64,000 bases of DNA, from positions 1 to 64,000 of the forward strand of contig NZ_VCHY01000014.1 in NCBI RefSeq assembly GCF_005877885.1, in the 5' to 3' direction. The position numbers were made by a program, and so were the translations under genes. This document shows, in pieces, positions 18,695 through 28,786 of this stretch; the stretch's first letter is position 1; every line of letters begins with the position of its first letter. Under the pieces are notes generated by a model, which did no database searches, was not told the DNA's origin, and worked only from the letters and a program-made list of their open reading frames with translations. The stretch is from Labilibacter sediminis. GTDB lineage: Bacteria; Bacteroidota; Bacteroidia; Bacteroidales; Marinilabiliaceae.

Positions 18695-21514
18695 ATGGAA
18701 GAATTTTCATTTGTAGGAAATAGTGAAATTGATACTATTGAGGAGCTGTATAAAAGCTATTTGAAAGATCCGGATTCGGTGGATGAGAGCTTTAAATTGT
18801 TTTTTAAAGGTTTTGATTTTGCGAGGAAAAACTATGCTGTTTCTACTCAAGGAGTAGTCGGTAAGGAGTTTAATGTGGCCAATTTAATTCATGGTTACAG
18901 GCAAAGAGGTCATCTTTTTACTAAAACAAATCCGGTGCGCTCTCGTCGTCAGTATTTTCCAACGTTGGATATTGAAAATTTTGGTCTGAATCAGGCAGAT
19001 TTAGATACAGAATTTGAAGCCGGGGTGGATTTAGGAATTGGTAAGGCTAAATTAAAGGATATTATATCGCACTTACAACAGACCTATTGTCAATCTGTAG
19101 CCGTTGAATATTTATATATTCGTCACCCGGAAGTGGTACAATGGCTTAAGGAGAAAATGGAGAAGGTACGTAATACACCTGATTTTTCTCCGGAGAAAAA
19201 AAAGTTAATATACGATCAGCTTAATGTTTCCGCAGGTTTCGAAAGTTTTATTCATAAAAAATTTGTCGGACAAAAACGTTTTTCACTTGAGGGGAGTGAA
19301 GTTGTAATACCTGGTTTACATGCTCTAATCCGTAAAGGGGCAGAAATGGGCGTGAAGGAAGTGATGATCGGTATGGCACATCGGGGACGATTAAATGTGC
19401 TGGCCAATATTCTGAAAAAACCATATGAAAACATCTTTAAAGAGTTTGTGGCTGATGAATATGAGGATGGTATATCTTTGGGAGATGTAAAGTATCATCT
19501 TGGATACCAGAATGATATTATGACGGATGACGGTAAGCAGGTTAGGGTGAATCTGGCTCCAAATCCCTCTCATCTTGAAACAGTAGGGCCTATTATTGAA
19601 GGTATTACACGATCTAAAATCAATAATAAATACGATGAAGATTACAGTAAAGCTATTCCTGTAATTATTCATGGTGATGCAGCCATCGCAGGTCAAGGTG
19701 TGGTTTATGAGGTGGTTCAGATGAGTCAGCTCAAAGGATATAAAACAGGAGGAACTATACATGTAGTTGTAAACAATCAGGTTGGCTTCACAACAAATTA
19801 TCTGGATGCAAGATCAAGTACTTACTGTACCGACGTAGGTAAGGTTACCCGCAGTCCAGTGTTTCATGTTAATGGTGATGATGCAGAGGCCATCGTTTAT
19901 GCTCTGGAATTGGCAGTAGAGTTTCGTCAAACTTTTAATGCTGATGTATTTATTGATGTGTTATCGTATAGAAAATATGGGCATAACGAAGGAGATGAAC
20001 CTCGCTTTACACAACCAACACTTTATAAGGCCATAGCAAAACACCCGAATGTAAGAGATCTTTATGGTCAGCGATTACTCGAGGAAAAAATATATAAGAA
20101 AGAAGAAGTTGAGGCTTTACAGAGTGGATATGATACATATCTGGAAAAGCAACTGGATGATTCTAAAAAGATAAATAAAGTTGTTATTCAAAGGTTTTTG
20201 GAAGATGATTGGGTTGGGTATCGTTATTCTGAGCCTAATGATTTTCTTGAATCAGTTAAAACCGGAGTTGATAAAGATAAACTATTGGCTTTAGGTGAAA
20301 AGCTGACTACATTACCTGATGACTTGCCGTTTTTCCGGAAGGTTCATAAAATTATGGACGATCGAAAAAAGATGGTTGAAAAAGAGAAGATTGATTGGGC
20401 AATGGGAGAGCAGTTAGCTTATGCAACTTTGGTTACTGAAGGTCATCAGGTTCGATTAAGTGGTCAGGATGCCGTGAGAGGAACCTTTGCACACCGTCAT
20501 GCTGGTTTAACAGTAGAGGATTCTGAACAGTTATATTTCCCCTTAAAGAATTTATCTGAAGATCAGGCTCGTTTTAATGTATATAATTCTCATTTATCTG
20601 AGTATGGAGTGATGGGATTTGATTATGGTTATGCTTTAGCTACACCAAGTGGTTTAACAATTTGGGAAGCTCAATTTGGAGATTTCTATAACGTAGCACA
20701 GGTAATCATTGATCAATATATTAGTTCGGCAGAAGAGAAATGGGGTTTAATGAATGGATTGGTGCTTTATTTACCCCATGGTTTTGAGGGACAGGGGCCA
20801 GAGCATTCCAGTGCAAGGATTGAGCGCTTTTTATCTATAGCAGCTAACAATAATATGCAGGTGGTTAACTGTACAACACCGGCCAATTTTTTTCATGTAT
20901 TACGTCGTCAAATTCATCGTGATATAAGATTGCCACTGGTGATATTTACTCCTAAAAGTTTATTGCGTCACCCTAAATGTGTTTCTACGTTGCAAGATTT
21001 ATCAGTCGGACGTTTTAAAGAAGTAATTGATGATGATCATGTGGATGTAGATAAAGTAAGAAGGGTTGTGTTTTGTAGCGGAAAGGTTTATTACGATTTG
21101 TTGGCTCGCAAAGAAGAGCTGGATGCCAAAGATATTGCCTTAGTGCGTATTGAGCAGATGCATCCTTTTCCAAAGGATCAACTAAATGCGATTGTTGCCA
21201 GATATAGGAATGCTTTGTTGCATTTATGGGTGCAGGAGGAACCAGAGAACATGGGACCTTGGAAATATATTCGTGGAATGTTTAAAGGAGTTAAGTTAGT
21301 TCCGGTTGCACGTCTGGCAAGTGGTAGTCCGGCTACTGGATTAAACGGTTTGCATATGGTTGGACAAAAAGAAATTGTAGATAAGGTATTTAAAAAGTGC
21401 CACTGTGAATTGCGCAATAAATATTGTGGTTTACAGTGTGTGGAAGGAAAAGATCGTAAAGAAATATTGAAACAGCATAAGTATTTTTCTGAGAAATCCA
21501 GATTCTCAATTTAA
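18695..21514 (+). CDS. sucA: 2-oxoglutarate dehydrogenase E1 component
   Basis: SucA is the thiamine-diphosphate-dependent decarboxylase of the 2-oxoglutarate dehydrogenase complex in the TCA cycle. The 939-residue protein begins with the short E2-binding arm ([20 protein letters not shown]). It contains [18 protein letters not shown], the cofactor region [19 protein letters not shown] with [12 protein letters not shown], and the transketolase-like C-terminal half ([31 protein letters not shown]). The last 40 residues carry a cysteine-rich tail, [14 protein letters not shown], which I recall from Bacteroidota homologues and which is not part of the catalytic core. It is followed after 11 bases by sucB. 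Confidence 0.96.
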   Translation: MEEFSFVGNSEIDTIEELYKSYLKDPDSVDESFKLFFKGFDFARKNYAVSTQGVVGKEFNVANLIHGYRQRGHLFTKTNPVRSRRQYFPTLDIENFGLNQADLDTEFEAGVDLGIGKAKLKDIISHLQQTYCQSVAVEYLYIRHPEVVQWLKEKMEKVRNTPDFSPEKKKLIYDQLNVSAGFESFIHKKFVGQKRFSLEGSEVVIPGLHALIRKGAEMGVKEVMIGMAHRGRLNVLANILKKPYENIFKEFVADEYEDGISLGDVKYHLGYQNDIMTDDGKQVRVNLAPNPSHLETVGPIIEGITRSKINNKYDEDYSKAIPVIIHGDAAIAGQGVVYEVVQMSQLKGYKTGGTIHVVVNNQVGFTTNYLDARSSTYCTDVGKVTRSPVFHVNGDDAEAIVYALELAVEFRQTFNADVFIDVLSYRKYGHNEGDEPRFTQPTLYKAIAKHPNVRDLYGQRLLEEKIYKKEEVEALQSGYDTYLEKQLDDSKKINKVVIQRFLEDDWVGYRYSEPNDFLESVKTGVDKDKLLALGEKLTTLPDDLPFFRKVHKIMDDRKKMVEKEKIDWAMGEQLAYATLVTEGHQVRLSGQDAVRGTFAHRHAGLTVEDSEQLYFPLKNLSEDQARFNVYNSHLSEYGVMGFDYGYALATPSGLTIWEAQFGDFYNVAQVIIDQYISSAEEKWGLMNGLVLYLPHGFEGQGPEHSSARIERFLSIAANNNMQVVNCTTPANFFHVLRRQIHRDIRLPLVIFTPKSLLRHPKCVSTLQDLSVGRFKEVIDDDHVDVDKVRRVVFCSGKVYYDLLARKEELDAKDIALVRIEQMHPFPKDQLNAIVARYRNALLHLWVQEEPENMGPWKYIRGMFKGVKLVPVARLASGSPATGLNGLHMVGQKEIVDKVFKKCHCELRNKYCGLQCVEGKDRKEILKQHKYFSEKSRFSI

Positions 21515-21525
21515 AAGGAATTAGT

Positions 21526-22788
21526 ATGATTATTGAAATAAAAGTACCGTCGCCGGGAGAGTCTATTACCGAAGTTGAAATTGCAAGCTGGCTGGTAAAT
21601 GATGGAGATGTTGTTGTTAAAGATCAGGATTTGGCCGAAATAGAATCAGATAAGGCAACATTAACCTTAAATGCAGATAAAGCAGGTAAAATAAAAATAT
21701 TGGTGGATGCAGAGCAAAGTGTGGCAGTGGGAGAAGTAGCCTGCACAATCGACACCTCAGTTGCTCCAACGGAAGAAACACCTGCTGTTGAAGAGGCTGA
21801 GCAAACAGGTGGGCCTGACAAGGTTGAGGAGAAGGAAAAAGTAGCTAATAAGGATAAAACGACTGTTGCTAAAGAATATGAGAAAGTAAAAATAACTCCG
21901 GTTGCTCAAAATTTAATGGAAGAAGAGGGGTGGAGTTTAGAAGATGTGATGAACGGACTTCATCGTATATCAAAGAAGGATATTCAAGCCATCAAAAATC
22001 AACCGGCAGAGGAAGTTTCCGGCTCATTAAGTCAAGGTTTAGCTTCCGTTCCTAAAGAACGAGAGGTAGAAAGGCAAAAAATGAGTTCACTTCGGAAGAA
22101 ATTAAGTGCTCGTTTGGTTGCGGTTAAGCAGGAAACGGCTATGCTTACCACCTTTAATGAGGTGGATATGAGTAGTGTGATGGCTATGCGTAAAAAGTAT
22201 CAGAATCTTTTTGTGGAAAAACATGGCGTTAAACTGGGTTTTATGTCTTTTTTCATAAAAGCCTCAGCCTTGGCTATGCAAAAGCACCCTATGGTAAATT
22301 CAATGATTGATGGTGATGAAATAGTTACACCTAACTATGTAGATATTTCAGTGGCTGTGCAAACACCTAAGGGGCTTATGGTACCAGTTATACGAAATAC
22401 AGAATCGTTAAGTCTGGCTCAGATAGAGGATACATTAAAACAACTGGCACAGAAAGCACGTTCAGGTAAAATTAGTTTAAATGAAATGACTGGAGGTACC
22501 TTTACGGTAACCAATGGAGGTGTGTTTGGTTCTATGTTATCAACACCATTAATTAATCCGCCACAGTCGGCAATATTAGGAATGCATAATATTGTGGATC
22601 GTCCTATGGCGGTAAATGGTAAAGTTGAGATACGACCAGTTATGTACACGGCCCTATCTTACGATCATCGGATTATTGATGGTAAAGATTCGGTAGGATT
22701 TTTAGTGACTTTAAAAAAGATGCTTGAAAATCCTGAGTTAATGCTCACAGGAGGCGATGAATTAGAAAAGTTAGTTTTAGATCTATAG
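21526..22788 (+). CDS. sucB: dihydrolipoyllysine succinyltransferase (E2 of 2-oxoglutarate dehydrogenase)
   Basis: SucB moves the succinyl group from E1 to CoA. It contains an N-terminal lipoyl domain with the lipoylated lysine in [10 protein letters not shown] (about residue 44), an acidic linker, a peripheral subunit-binding domain ([19 protein letters not shown], about 122-140) and a catalytic domain ending in [18 protein letters not shown] with the active-site histidine. Length is 420 residues. It forms an operon with sucA, ended by a strong terminator. The E3 subunit is not in the window. Confidence 0.96.
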   Translation: MIIEIKVPSPGESITEVEIASWLVNDGDVVVKDQDLAEIESDKATLTLNADKAGKIKILVDAEQSVAVGEVACTIDTSVAPTEETPAVEEAEQTGGPDKVEEKEKVANKDKTTVAKEYEKVKITPVAQNLMEEEGWSLEDVMNGLHRISKKDIQAIKNQPAEEVSGSLSQGLASVPKEREVERQKMSSLRKKLSARLVAVKQETAMLTTFNEVDMSSVMAMRKKYQNLFVEKHGVKLGFMSFFIKASALAMQKHPMVNSMIDGDEIVTPNYVDISVAVQTPKGLMVPVIRNTESLSLAQIEDTLKQLAQKARSGKISLNEMTGGTFTVTNGGVFGSMLSTPLINPPQSAILGMHNIVDRPMAVNGKVEIRPVMYTALSYDHRIIDGKDSVGFLVTLKKMLENPELMLTGGDELEKLVLDL

Positions 22789-22798
22789 CAAAAAAAAA

Positions 22799-22821
22799 GC
22801 TGCCCTTGGGCAGCTTTTTTT
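22799..22821. terminator. terminator after sucAB
   Basis: GCTGCCC, a TT loop and GGGCAGC are followed by seven T residues. A preceding A run makes it usable for the convergent DUF4293 gene too. Confidence 0.95.
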
Positions 22822-22837
22822 AGTTATTTCTATGATG

Positions 22838-23299
22838 TTATCTGATGCGATCCATAGAACGAACCAGAGCTTCATCTTTTCCTATTCCTCTTAATGCCAG
22901 AAAACTCATAATTGCACCTGCTATAGGGAAAACCATACTTACTTTATAAGTAACAACTGCCGAAAGTTCTTTTTCGCCAACTGTGCCAAAATAGTAGATT
23001 AAGGCAGTAGTTCCAATTAATAAACCAATGTTGGCAGCACATAATCTAATTTGGATCATTCTTTTCTTATACAAAAGAATAGTACCAAGAGAAACCAGAG
23101 GTGTTAGCGTAAGTAGGATACTTAAGGCAATTGTAGGTATAGTAGTGGAAGTATTGTCAATATTATCAGCAATAATTCCTTTGTAATTTAAAAAATAAGA
23201 AGCTGTTTCTGTCGTAAATTCAATTTGGTTACTAAAAAACATTGAAGCTCCAAAAGCCAGAGCTATTAAAAGGTAAATAGTTTGTATTCTTTGTATCAT
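22838..23299 (-). CDS. DUF4293 membrane protein
   Basis: A 153-residue protein with four predicted membrane helices (about 7-23, 52-75, 83-105 and 119-137). The start MIQRIQTIYLLIALA and the KKRMIQIRLCAANIGLLIG segment are characteristic of DUF4293, a Bacteroidota membrane family of unknown function. It ends with the short basic tail typical of the family. It is convergent with sucB and shares its terminator. No operon partner is evident. Confidence 0.85.
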   Translation of the reverse strand: MIQRIQTIYLLIALAFGASMFFSNQIEFTTETASYFLNYKGIIADNIDNTSTTIPTIALSILLTLTPLVSLGTILLYKKRMIQIRLCAANIGLLIGTTALIYYFGTVGEKELSAVVTYKVSMVFPIAGAIMSFLALRGIGKDEALVRSMDRIR

Positions 23300-23374
23300 G
23301 ATTTATTTTTTTTCAAAAATAGAAAGAAAATTGTAAGGATTTCCACTTTTGACATCAAAATCATTCAATAATTA

Positions 23375-23410
23375 AATACCCTTGAAAAGTATGGCCCTTT
23401 CAAGGGTATT
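23375..23410 (-). terminator. hairpin terminator after the TPR protein gene
   Basis: A 13-bp perfect stem, AATACCCTTGAAA with TTTCAAGGGTATT, and a 10-base loop, starts 10 bases after the stop at 23420 on the minus strand. The downstream side reads TTTAATTATTG, moderately U-rich. Confidence 0.8.
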
Positions 23411-23419
23411 GGGAGTTTA

Positions 23420-24580
23420 TTATTCAATAAAATTAGTGGTTTCAATAGCCTGTATGACCTTCCATTTATCATCCATTAACATCCAAACCAAACTCCAAAA
23501 GCCTTCTGCTTTTATAGATGTGCCATCTTTTTTTGATACTGATATATCAAATTTTTGTGTAGATACAGCACACTCGTCATTAATCACATTGGTCATTTGC
23601 TTTTTGAGTTCAAAACTAAAATCATCCCATTCTTTTTGGTTTTTGTAATCCATCTTCATCATTTCTTTCAGGGAGTTGTTTTCTTCTCCATTCCAGATAA
23701 ACTTGAAAGATGCATGATGATTAAAGTAGCTGTGGTATTTTTTTAAATCTCTGGCTATAAATGCATTTAGGATATCGGTGGTATGTTTGTCGATTATTGG
23801 TTTAATTTTATCGGAGCTGATTAACCACTTTGCTTTATCAGCTTTTTTTCTGGATATTTCAAATTGATTATTCATTGAGTAGGCTTTTTCAAAACTCTTT
23901 AGCGCCTTGTTATATTCTTTGGTAGCCATATAGTAATCTCCTTTTGAATCATATGGATTTGCTATATCCGGAGCAAGCGCAATGTATTTGTTGAAAGCAA
24001 TTTTTGCCTTTTCGTAATTTTCCAGTCTGAGGTAAGCATAACCCATTAAATTTTGGGTTGGTGGCCAGTCTGGTTTTAATTTTATGTTGGTGTTTAAGTA
24101 AGTCAGAGCTTCTTCCGGTTTATTTTCGTTCATTAAGTAAAAGGCAAGCATATTGTTTGCAAAAAGGTTTTTTTTGTATGCTTTTGCAATATCTCTTGCA
24201 TATGGAACAGATGAAGCTTTCGGATCTTTAATATTGGCTGCTGCCATATTTTTTAATATTTTTTCTCCTTTGTTAAGTTTGGCATTATAGTCAGCCATCA
24301 ATTTTAGGTATTTGACACGTTCATCCTTATTATTGGTAAAAGTTTTAATAAAATAACCCATAAAGAAATTAGGATCTGCTTTTAAAGCTTTATCTGCTAA
24401 TTGTTGTCCTTTTTGAATATCAGCTTGAAGCATGGCATCTATTGATTGCTGATACATTTCTTTGATTTCTTTTGATTTTGTAGAAGAGGGAAGGTAAACA
24501 TCCTGCGCAAACAGAGAAATCATTGAAGAAATGAAAATCGCAGTTAACAATAGCCGGGGGAGTAAAGGTGATGTTTTCAT
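23420..24580 (-). CDS. secreted TPR protein with NTF2-like C-terminal domain
   Basis: The 386-residue protein starts with a Sec signal peptide (about residues 1-26, cleaved after LFAQ) and no lipobox, so it is probably periplasmic. Tetratricopeptide-type repeats fill the middle: NMLAFYLMNENKPEEALTYL, QNLMGYAYLRLENYEKAKIA and GDYYMATKEYNKALKSFEKA. The last 115 residues (IIDKHTTDILNAFIARDLKK onward, ending GFWSLVWMLMDDKWKVIQAI) look like a SnoaL/NTF2-like fold. No catalytic residues can be assigned. It is probably a scaffolding or ligand-binding protein; the precise role is unknown. Confidence 0.75.
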   Translation of the reverse strand: MKTSPLLPRLLLTAIFISSMISLFAQDVYLPSSTKSKEIKEMYQQSIDAMLQADIQKGQQLADKALKADPNFFMGYFIKTFTNNKDERVKYLKLMADYNAKLNKGEKILKNMAAANIKDPKASSVPYARDIAKAYKKNLFANNMLAFYLMNENKPEEALTYLNTNIKLKPDWPPTQNLMGYAYLRLENYEKAKIAFNKYIALAPDIANPYDSKGDYYMATKEYNKALKSFEKAYSMNNQFEISRKKADKAKWLISSDKIKPIIDKHTTDILNAFIARDLKKYHSYFNHHASFKFIWNGEENNSLKEMMKMDYKNQKEWDDFSFELKKQMTNVINDECAVSTQKFDISVSKKDGTSIKAEGFWSLVWMLMDDKWKVIQAIETTNFIE

Positions 24581-24808
24581 AAGACATTATTTATTAGATG
24601 AATAAAACGCAAAGTTACCAGTATATTGGTGCTTTTGTCAAGTATGGATAAGATTAGGCTTGTTAACAAAAATAAAACCCCTTCATTAGGTGTTATCTTA
24701 AAAAATGATACCTTGGAGTTTTAAATAACACCGCTAAATCAGGCATCAAAAGCTAAAGACTTAGTTTGTTTGTATTTATGTGTTTTTGCGTAATGAAAAT
24801 TATAGTTT

Positions 24809-25690
24809 ATGAATAGAAGAATAGAGGAATCAGAACTTATAATTAATAATGATGGAAGTATTTTTCATCTACATTTAAAGCCTGGAGAAATAGCGGATAA
24901 TATTATTTTGGTGGGGGATCCGGGCAGGGTTGAGGTGGTTGCATCTTTTTTTGATTCAATAGAACTAAAGCGAAGTAATAGAGAGTTTGTCAGTGTAACA
25001 GGTCAATATAAAAATCAACGTATTACAGTTGTAGCCACTGGAATTGGTACCGACAATATAGATATTGTTTTAAATGAGTTAGATGCCTTGGTTAATATTG
25101 ATTTCGAAAGTAGAACTGTAAAAAAGGAACTGAAAAGTTTAAATCTTGTACGTATTGGAACGTCCGGTTCTTTGCAAAAAGACCTGCCTGTAGACAGTTG
25201 TTTGTTAAGTGAAAAAGCCATAGGTTTTGATGGCTTATTAAATTTTTACGCCAATCGGAATGAAGTTGTTGATTTAGATTTTGAGAGGGACTTTAAAGAT
25301 AAGCTTGATTGGAATCCTTTGCTAACATCGCCATATGTTGTTGATGCTTCTGATGAGTTGGTTAAAAAGCTTAGTGAAAATAATTTTAATGCAGGGGTAA
25401 CCGTTTCTGCACCTGGGTTTTATGGCCCACAAGGTAGGGTGGTGCGATTGAATATTGCAGATATGGATATTAATGAAAAAATCAGTAAATTTAGTCATAG
25501 GCAATTTAGAATTACAAATTACGAAATGGAATGTTCTGCTATTTATGGATTGGCTAAGCTATTAGGACATAAGGCAGTTACGGTTTGTGCTATTATTGCC
25601 AATAGAAAAGCAGGAGAGTATAGTAAAGATTATAAACCTGTTATTAAGGACACCATTGAAAAAGTTTTAAATAGTTTACTTACAAAGTAA
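24809..25690 (+). CDS. nucleoside phosphorylase, probably uridine phosphorylase type
   Basis: Phosphorolyses nucleosides to base and (deoxy)ribose-1-phosphate. The PNP_UDP_1 fold shows ADNIILVGDPGRVEVVASFF (phosphate-binding GDPGR), the VVATGIGTDNIDIVLNEL segment, RIGTSGSLQKDLPVDSC and the sugar-binding EMECSAIYGLAKLLGHK near the C-terminus. Length is 293 residues. Sequence alone does not fix uridine against purine specificity, though the overall pattern is closer to uridine phosphorylase. It is monocistronic or weakly coupled to the next gene 113 bases away. Confidence 0.88.
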   Translation: MNRRIEESELIINNDGSIFHLHLKPGEIADNIILVGDPGRVEVVASFFDSIELKRSNREFVSVTGQYKNQRITVVATGIGTDNIDIVLNELDALVNIDFESRTVKKELKSLNLVRIGTSGSLQKDLPVDSCLLSEKAIGFDGLLNFYANRNEVVDLDFERDFKDKLDWNPLLTSPYVVDASDELVKKLSENNFNAGVTVSAPGFYGPQGRVVRLNIADMDINEKISKFSHRQFRITNYEMECSAIYGLAKLLGHKAVTVCAIIANRKAGEYSKDYKPVIKDTIEKVLNSLLTK

Positions 25691-25803
25691 AAGGTTCTCA
25701 GCAGTCATTTAAGATGATTGGTAATTGAGTTTGATAAATACGGCGAGGGGATTTGTTAAATTCAGAAAGATAGAAGAAGTTTGGATATTGGAAAAACAGA
25801 GCT

Positions 25804-26670
25804 ATGGATAAATCAAAAGTGCATGCGCTAATTTCGTTGTTAGATGATCCTAGTGAGGTTGTTTTTTGTTCTGTTGAAGAGGAGTTGTTAAAGGAGGAGG
25901 TTGAAATAGTAGACGAATTAGAAAAAGCCTGGGAAGATTCTCATAATGATATGTTTCAACGTAGAGTTGAAAATATTATACATCACTTACAAATTAAAGA
26001 TGTAAAAAGTCTTATGGCCAAATGGATAAATGAAGGTGGTAAAGACTTATTTTACGGAGCTTTCCTTGTTGCAAAATATCGTTATCCTGATTTAAACTTT
26101 GAAGAGTTAAATGAAAAGGTGAATCGTATTCGGCGTGATGTTTGGTTAGAGCTTAATAATCATTTAACCTCACTTGAAAAAGTGAGAATTATAAATCATA
26201 TTCTATTTGATTTAAATAAGTTTGCGCGTAATAGTAGCAACTTTTTTGCACCTCAAAACTCATATATTAATGACGTTTTAGATTCCAAAAAAGGAAATCC
26301 GATTTCTTTATCAATATTGTACTCGGTTATTGCGCAGCGTTTAGGATTACCAGTTTATGGTGTAAACCTGCCTAAAAACTTTATTCTATGTTACCTTGAT
26401 GAAAACATCGTACAAGAAACGGGAAATGAAGATGTGGACAGAGTGATGTTTTATATAAATCCTGTTAACAAAGGAGCAATTCTTGGCCGTAAGGAAATAG
26501 AGTATTTTATAAAGCAACAAAAGTTAAAAGAACAATCAAGTTACTTTAATCCATGTTCTAATATTGAAATCATTAAACGTGTTTTGTTTAATCTTATTTA
26601 TGCCTACGAAAATCAAGGCGATGAAGAAAAGATGTTGGAAATTAAAGAGTTGATGAAGCTTTTTAACTAA
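25804..26670 (+). CDS. SirB1-family transglutaminase-like protein
   Basis: A 288-residue cytoplasmic protein. The core LNKFARNSSNFFAPQNSYI followed by VLDSKKGNPISLSILYSVIA and QRLGLPVYGVNLPKNFILCY matches the SirB1/COG2912 transglutaminase-like family (often with C-terminal TPR). The catalytic triad of true transglutaminases is not evident, so an enzymatic role is uncertain. The C-terminal 50 residues form a short TPR-like helical pair (IKRVLFNLIYAYENQGDEEK). It is followed by pepD on the same strand after a 182-base gap. Confidence 0.85.
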   Translation: MDKSKVHALISLLDDPSEVVFCSVEEELLKEEVEIVDELEKAWEDSHNDMFQRRVENIIHHLQIKDVKSLMAKWINEGGKDLFYGAFLVAKYRYPDLNFEELNEKVNRIRRDVWLELNNHLTSLEKVRIINHILFDLNKFARNSSNFFAPQNSYINDVLDSKKGNPISLSILYSVIAQRLGLPVYGVNLPKNFILCYLDENIVQETGNEDVDRVMFYINPVNKGAILGRKEIEYFIKQQKLKEQSSYFNPCSNIEIIKRVLFNLIYAYENQGDEEKMLEIKELMKLFN

Positions 26671-26852
26671 AACTGATATTAAAACTTCGCATATTTAGTA
26701 TATCTCATTATTTACTTAACTGTTTAATTTTATCTTTATCGTAATAATTTTAAATAAGGAGTATAAACCTATGTTCAATAATTTGGTTACATACTCTGAA
26801 GTAAGTTTAAAAGAGAATAAAATAAATAAGAAAAAGGTTAAAGACTATAAAT

Positions 26853-28313
26853 ATGAATCCATTAAGCAAGTTAGAACCATCCATAGTTTGGAGTTATTTT
26901 AATGATATCTGTAAAGTTCCCCGTCCTTCAAAAAAGGAAGAAAAGATGATTTTATTTTTGGAGGAATTTGCCAGGGAATATAACCTTGATTATAAAAAGG
27001 ATGAGATTGGAAATGTTTTGATTTCAAAACCTGCTACCAATGGTTTTAAAGATGTTAAACCTGTGTTGTTACAATCGCATATCGATATGGTTTGTGAGAA
27101 GAATGCCGATGTGAGGCATAATTTCGAGCATGATCCTATCGTTCCTGTAGTAGATGGAGAATGGGTTAAAGCAGCAGGAACAACTCTTGGAGCGGATGAC
27201 GGTATTGGGGTAGCCGCTCAGTTGGCATTATTAGCATCAAAAGATATAGAACATGGACCCATAGAGTGTTTGTTTACGGTTGATGAAGAAACAGGATTAA
27301 CCGGAGCATACAATTTGAACGATGACTTTTTTGAAAGTAAAATTTTGTTGAATCTGGATTCAGAAGATGATGGTGAGCTATTTATTGGTTGTGCCGGAGG
27401 GATAGATACAGTAGCTACTTTTGATATGCAATTGACTGAAACACCGGCAAACTATTTTGCCTTTAAAGTTGAGGTGTCAGGACTAAAAGGTGGTCATTCG
27501 GGAGATGATATTGATAAGGGGCTGGGCAATGCCAATAAAATATTAAATCGTTTTCTGTGGCAGACAACTCGCGATCTGGACTTAAAGATTCATCATTTAG
27601 ATGGGGGTAATTTAAGAAATGCCATAGCTCGTGAAGCATCAGCCATTGCTCTGGTTCCAATAGAAAAAAAGGAAGCCATACGTGTTACCTTCAATATATT
27701 TTACGATGAGCTTTCTTCCGAACTGGAAGTAACAGATTCTGGTTTAAAAATGCATTTAGAATCATGTGATCTACCGGATACAATATATGAAGCAGGTTTT
27801 CAGGATGCGGTGTTAAATTCATTATATGCTTGTCCGCACGGGGTGATTGAAATGAGTAGGAAGATTGAGGGATTGGTGGAAACATCAACAAATCTTGCAT
27901 CGGTTAAGCAAAATGCCGACAGTTTGATTGTGACCACAAGTCAAAGAAGTTCTGTTGAAACTGCTAAGGAGAATGTAGCGGCAATGGTGCGTAGTGTATT
28001 TGAGCTGGCTCAGGCCGAAGTGGTTCATGGGGAAGGTTATCCAGGTTGGGCACCTAATATGAATTCAGAAATTTTAGATATTACCAGGGATTCTTATAAG
28101 CGGTTATTTAATGAAGAGCCTGTTGTTAGAGCCATTCATGCAGGTTTGGAATGTGGCTTGTTTTTGGAAAAGTATCCGGGTCTTGACATGATTTCGTTTG
28201 GCCCAACCATTAGAGGAGCACATTCTCCTGATGAACGAATTAATATTGAAACAGTCCGTAAATTTTGGATTCATCTTCAGGATGTATTGAAAAATATACC
28301 TACACAGAATTAA
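26853..28313 (+). CDS. pepD: aminoacyl-histidine dipeptidase (M20 family)
   Basis: Hydrolyses Xaa-His and related dipeptides in the cytoplasm; two zinc ions per site. The metal ligands are visible in order: LQSHIDMV (His), LGADDGIGVA (Asp), VDEETGLTGAYNL (catalytic Glu and ligand Glu), LNLDSEDDGE, and RGAHSPDERI (C-terminal His). The dimerisation 'lid' domain lies between (GLKGGHSGDDIDKG). The 486-residue length is the family norm. It is followed by a good terminator and then the divergent-function ars operon. Confidence 0.95.
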   Translation: MNPLSKLEPSIVWSYFNDICKVPRPSKKEEKMILFLEEFAREYNLDYKKDEIGNVLISKPATNGFKDVKPVLLQSHIDMVCEKNADVRHNFEHDPIVPVVDGEWVKAAGTTLGADDGIGVAAQLALLASKDIEHGPIECLFTVDEETGLTGAYNLNDDFFESKILLNLDSEDDGELFIGCAGGIDTVATFDMQLTETPANYFAFKVEVSGLKGGHSGDDIDKGLGNANKILNRFLWQTTRDLDLKIHHLDGGNLRNAIAREASAIALVPIEKKEAIRVTFNIFYDELSSELEVTDSGLKMHLESCDLPDTIYEAGFQDAVLNSLYACPHGVIEMSRKIEGLVETSTNLASVKQNADSLIVTTSQRSSVETAKENVAAMVRSVFELAQAEVVHGEGYPGWAPNMNSEILDITRDSYKRLFNEEPVVRAIHAGLECGLFLEKYPGLDMISFGPTIRGAHSPDERINIETVRKFWIHLQDVLKNIPTQN

Positions 28314-28324
28314 GATTTTCTACT

Positions 28325-28356
28325 GCCGTTGTTTTTTCGAATAACGGCTTTTTTTT
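28325..28356 (+). terminator. terminator after pepD
   Basis: GCCGTT (28325-28330) pairs with AACGGC (28343-28348), extended by further A-T pairs with one mismatch, and is followed by eight T residues. Confidence 0.88.
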
Positions 28357-28364
28357 ACCTGATT

Positions 28365-28411
28365 TTTGAGATTATAAAAAAACATTTACCTTTGTTCGTG
28401 AATTAACGAAC
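28365..28411 (+). promoter_or_regulatory. ars operon promoter with overlapping ArsR operator O1
   Basis: TTTG (28365-28368), an 18-base spacer and TACCTTTG (28387-28394) fit the Bacteroidota promoter pattern. The last G of the -7 box begins a perfect palindrome GTTCGT-gaatta-ACGAAC (28394-28411) just ahead of the ArsR start. A repressor bound there would cover the transcription start. The same 18-base layout occurs at 28734-28751. Confidence 0.75.
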
Positions 28412-28415
28412 TGAT

Positions 28416-28712
28416 ATGAATTTAGATCCCAACGCAATTGATCATCAAAAGTTAGCCAGGTATGCTAAAGCTTTATCACATCCTATCAGAATATATGTGT
28501 TAAAGTTATTGTCGCAGCAAGCGTGCTGTTATAGCGGAGATCTTAGTGAGGAGTTGCCTATTGCAAAATCTACATTATCGCAACATCTAAAGGAGCTTAA
28601 AGATGCAGGATTGATTCAGGGAGAAATAGAAACACCAAGAATTAAGTATTGTACAAACAAAGAAAACTGGCAGGAGGCGCAGCAGTTATTTAAAGGTTTG
28701 TTTGATCTGTAA
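28416..28712 (+). CDS. arsR: ArsR-family winged-helix repressor
   Basis: A 98-residue DNA-binding protein. The winged helix is clear: ALSHPIRIYVLKLLSQQ, then SEELPIAKSTLSQHLKELK as the recognition helix, and wing residues up to GEIETPRIKYC. Cysteines 37 and 38 (QQACCYSGD) sit before the recognition helix and, with Cys at about 82 (KYCTNKE), are candidate As(III) ligands, though this is not the classical ELCVCDL box. ArsR repressors leave DNA on binding the metalloid. It overlaps its own operator region and heads an operon with ArsE-, ArsF-, ArsG- and ArsP-like genes. Confidence 0.92.
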   Translation: MNLDPNAIDHQKLARYAKALSHPIRIYVLKLLSQQACCYSGDLSEELPIAKSTLSQHLKELKDAGLIQGEIETPRIKYCTNKENWQEAQQLFKGLFDL

Positions 28713-28733
28713 TAAAAAAAATTTAAATATAAT

Positions 28734-28751
28734 GTTCGTTGTTTTGCGAAC
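28734..28751 (+). promoter_or_regulatory. second ArsR operator O2 upstream of the thioredoxin gene
   Basis: GTTCGT-tgtttt-GCGAAC has the same arms (one base changed) and the same total length of 18 bases as O1 at 28394-28411. It lies in the 74-base gap between arsR and the thioredoxin-like gene. It may control an internal promoter or increase repressor occupancy. Confidence 0.7.
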
Positions 28752-28786
28752 AACTATTTAAAATCATTATTAAAAACTTGAATAGT

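Noticed and set aside
24689-24732. Hairpin GGTGTTAT/ATAACACC between the TPR and phosphorylase genes
   Set aside because: Imperfect stem with a 15-base loop between divergent genes; could be a leader element but too weak to call.
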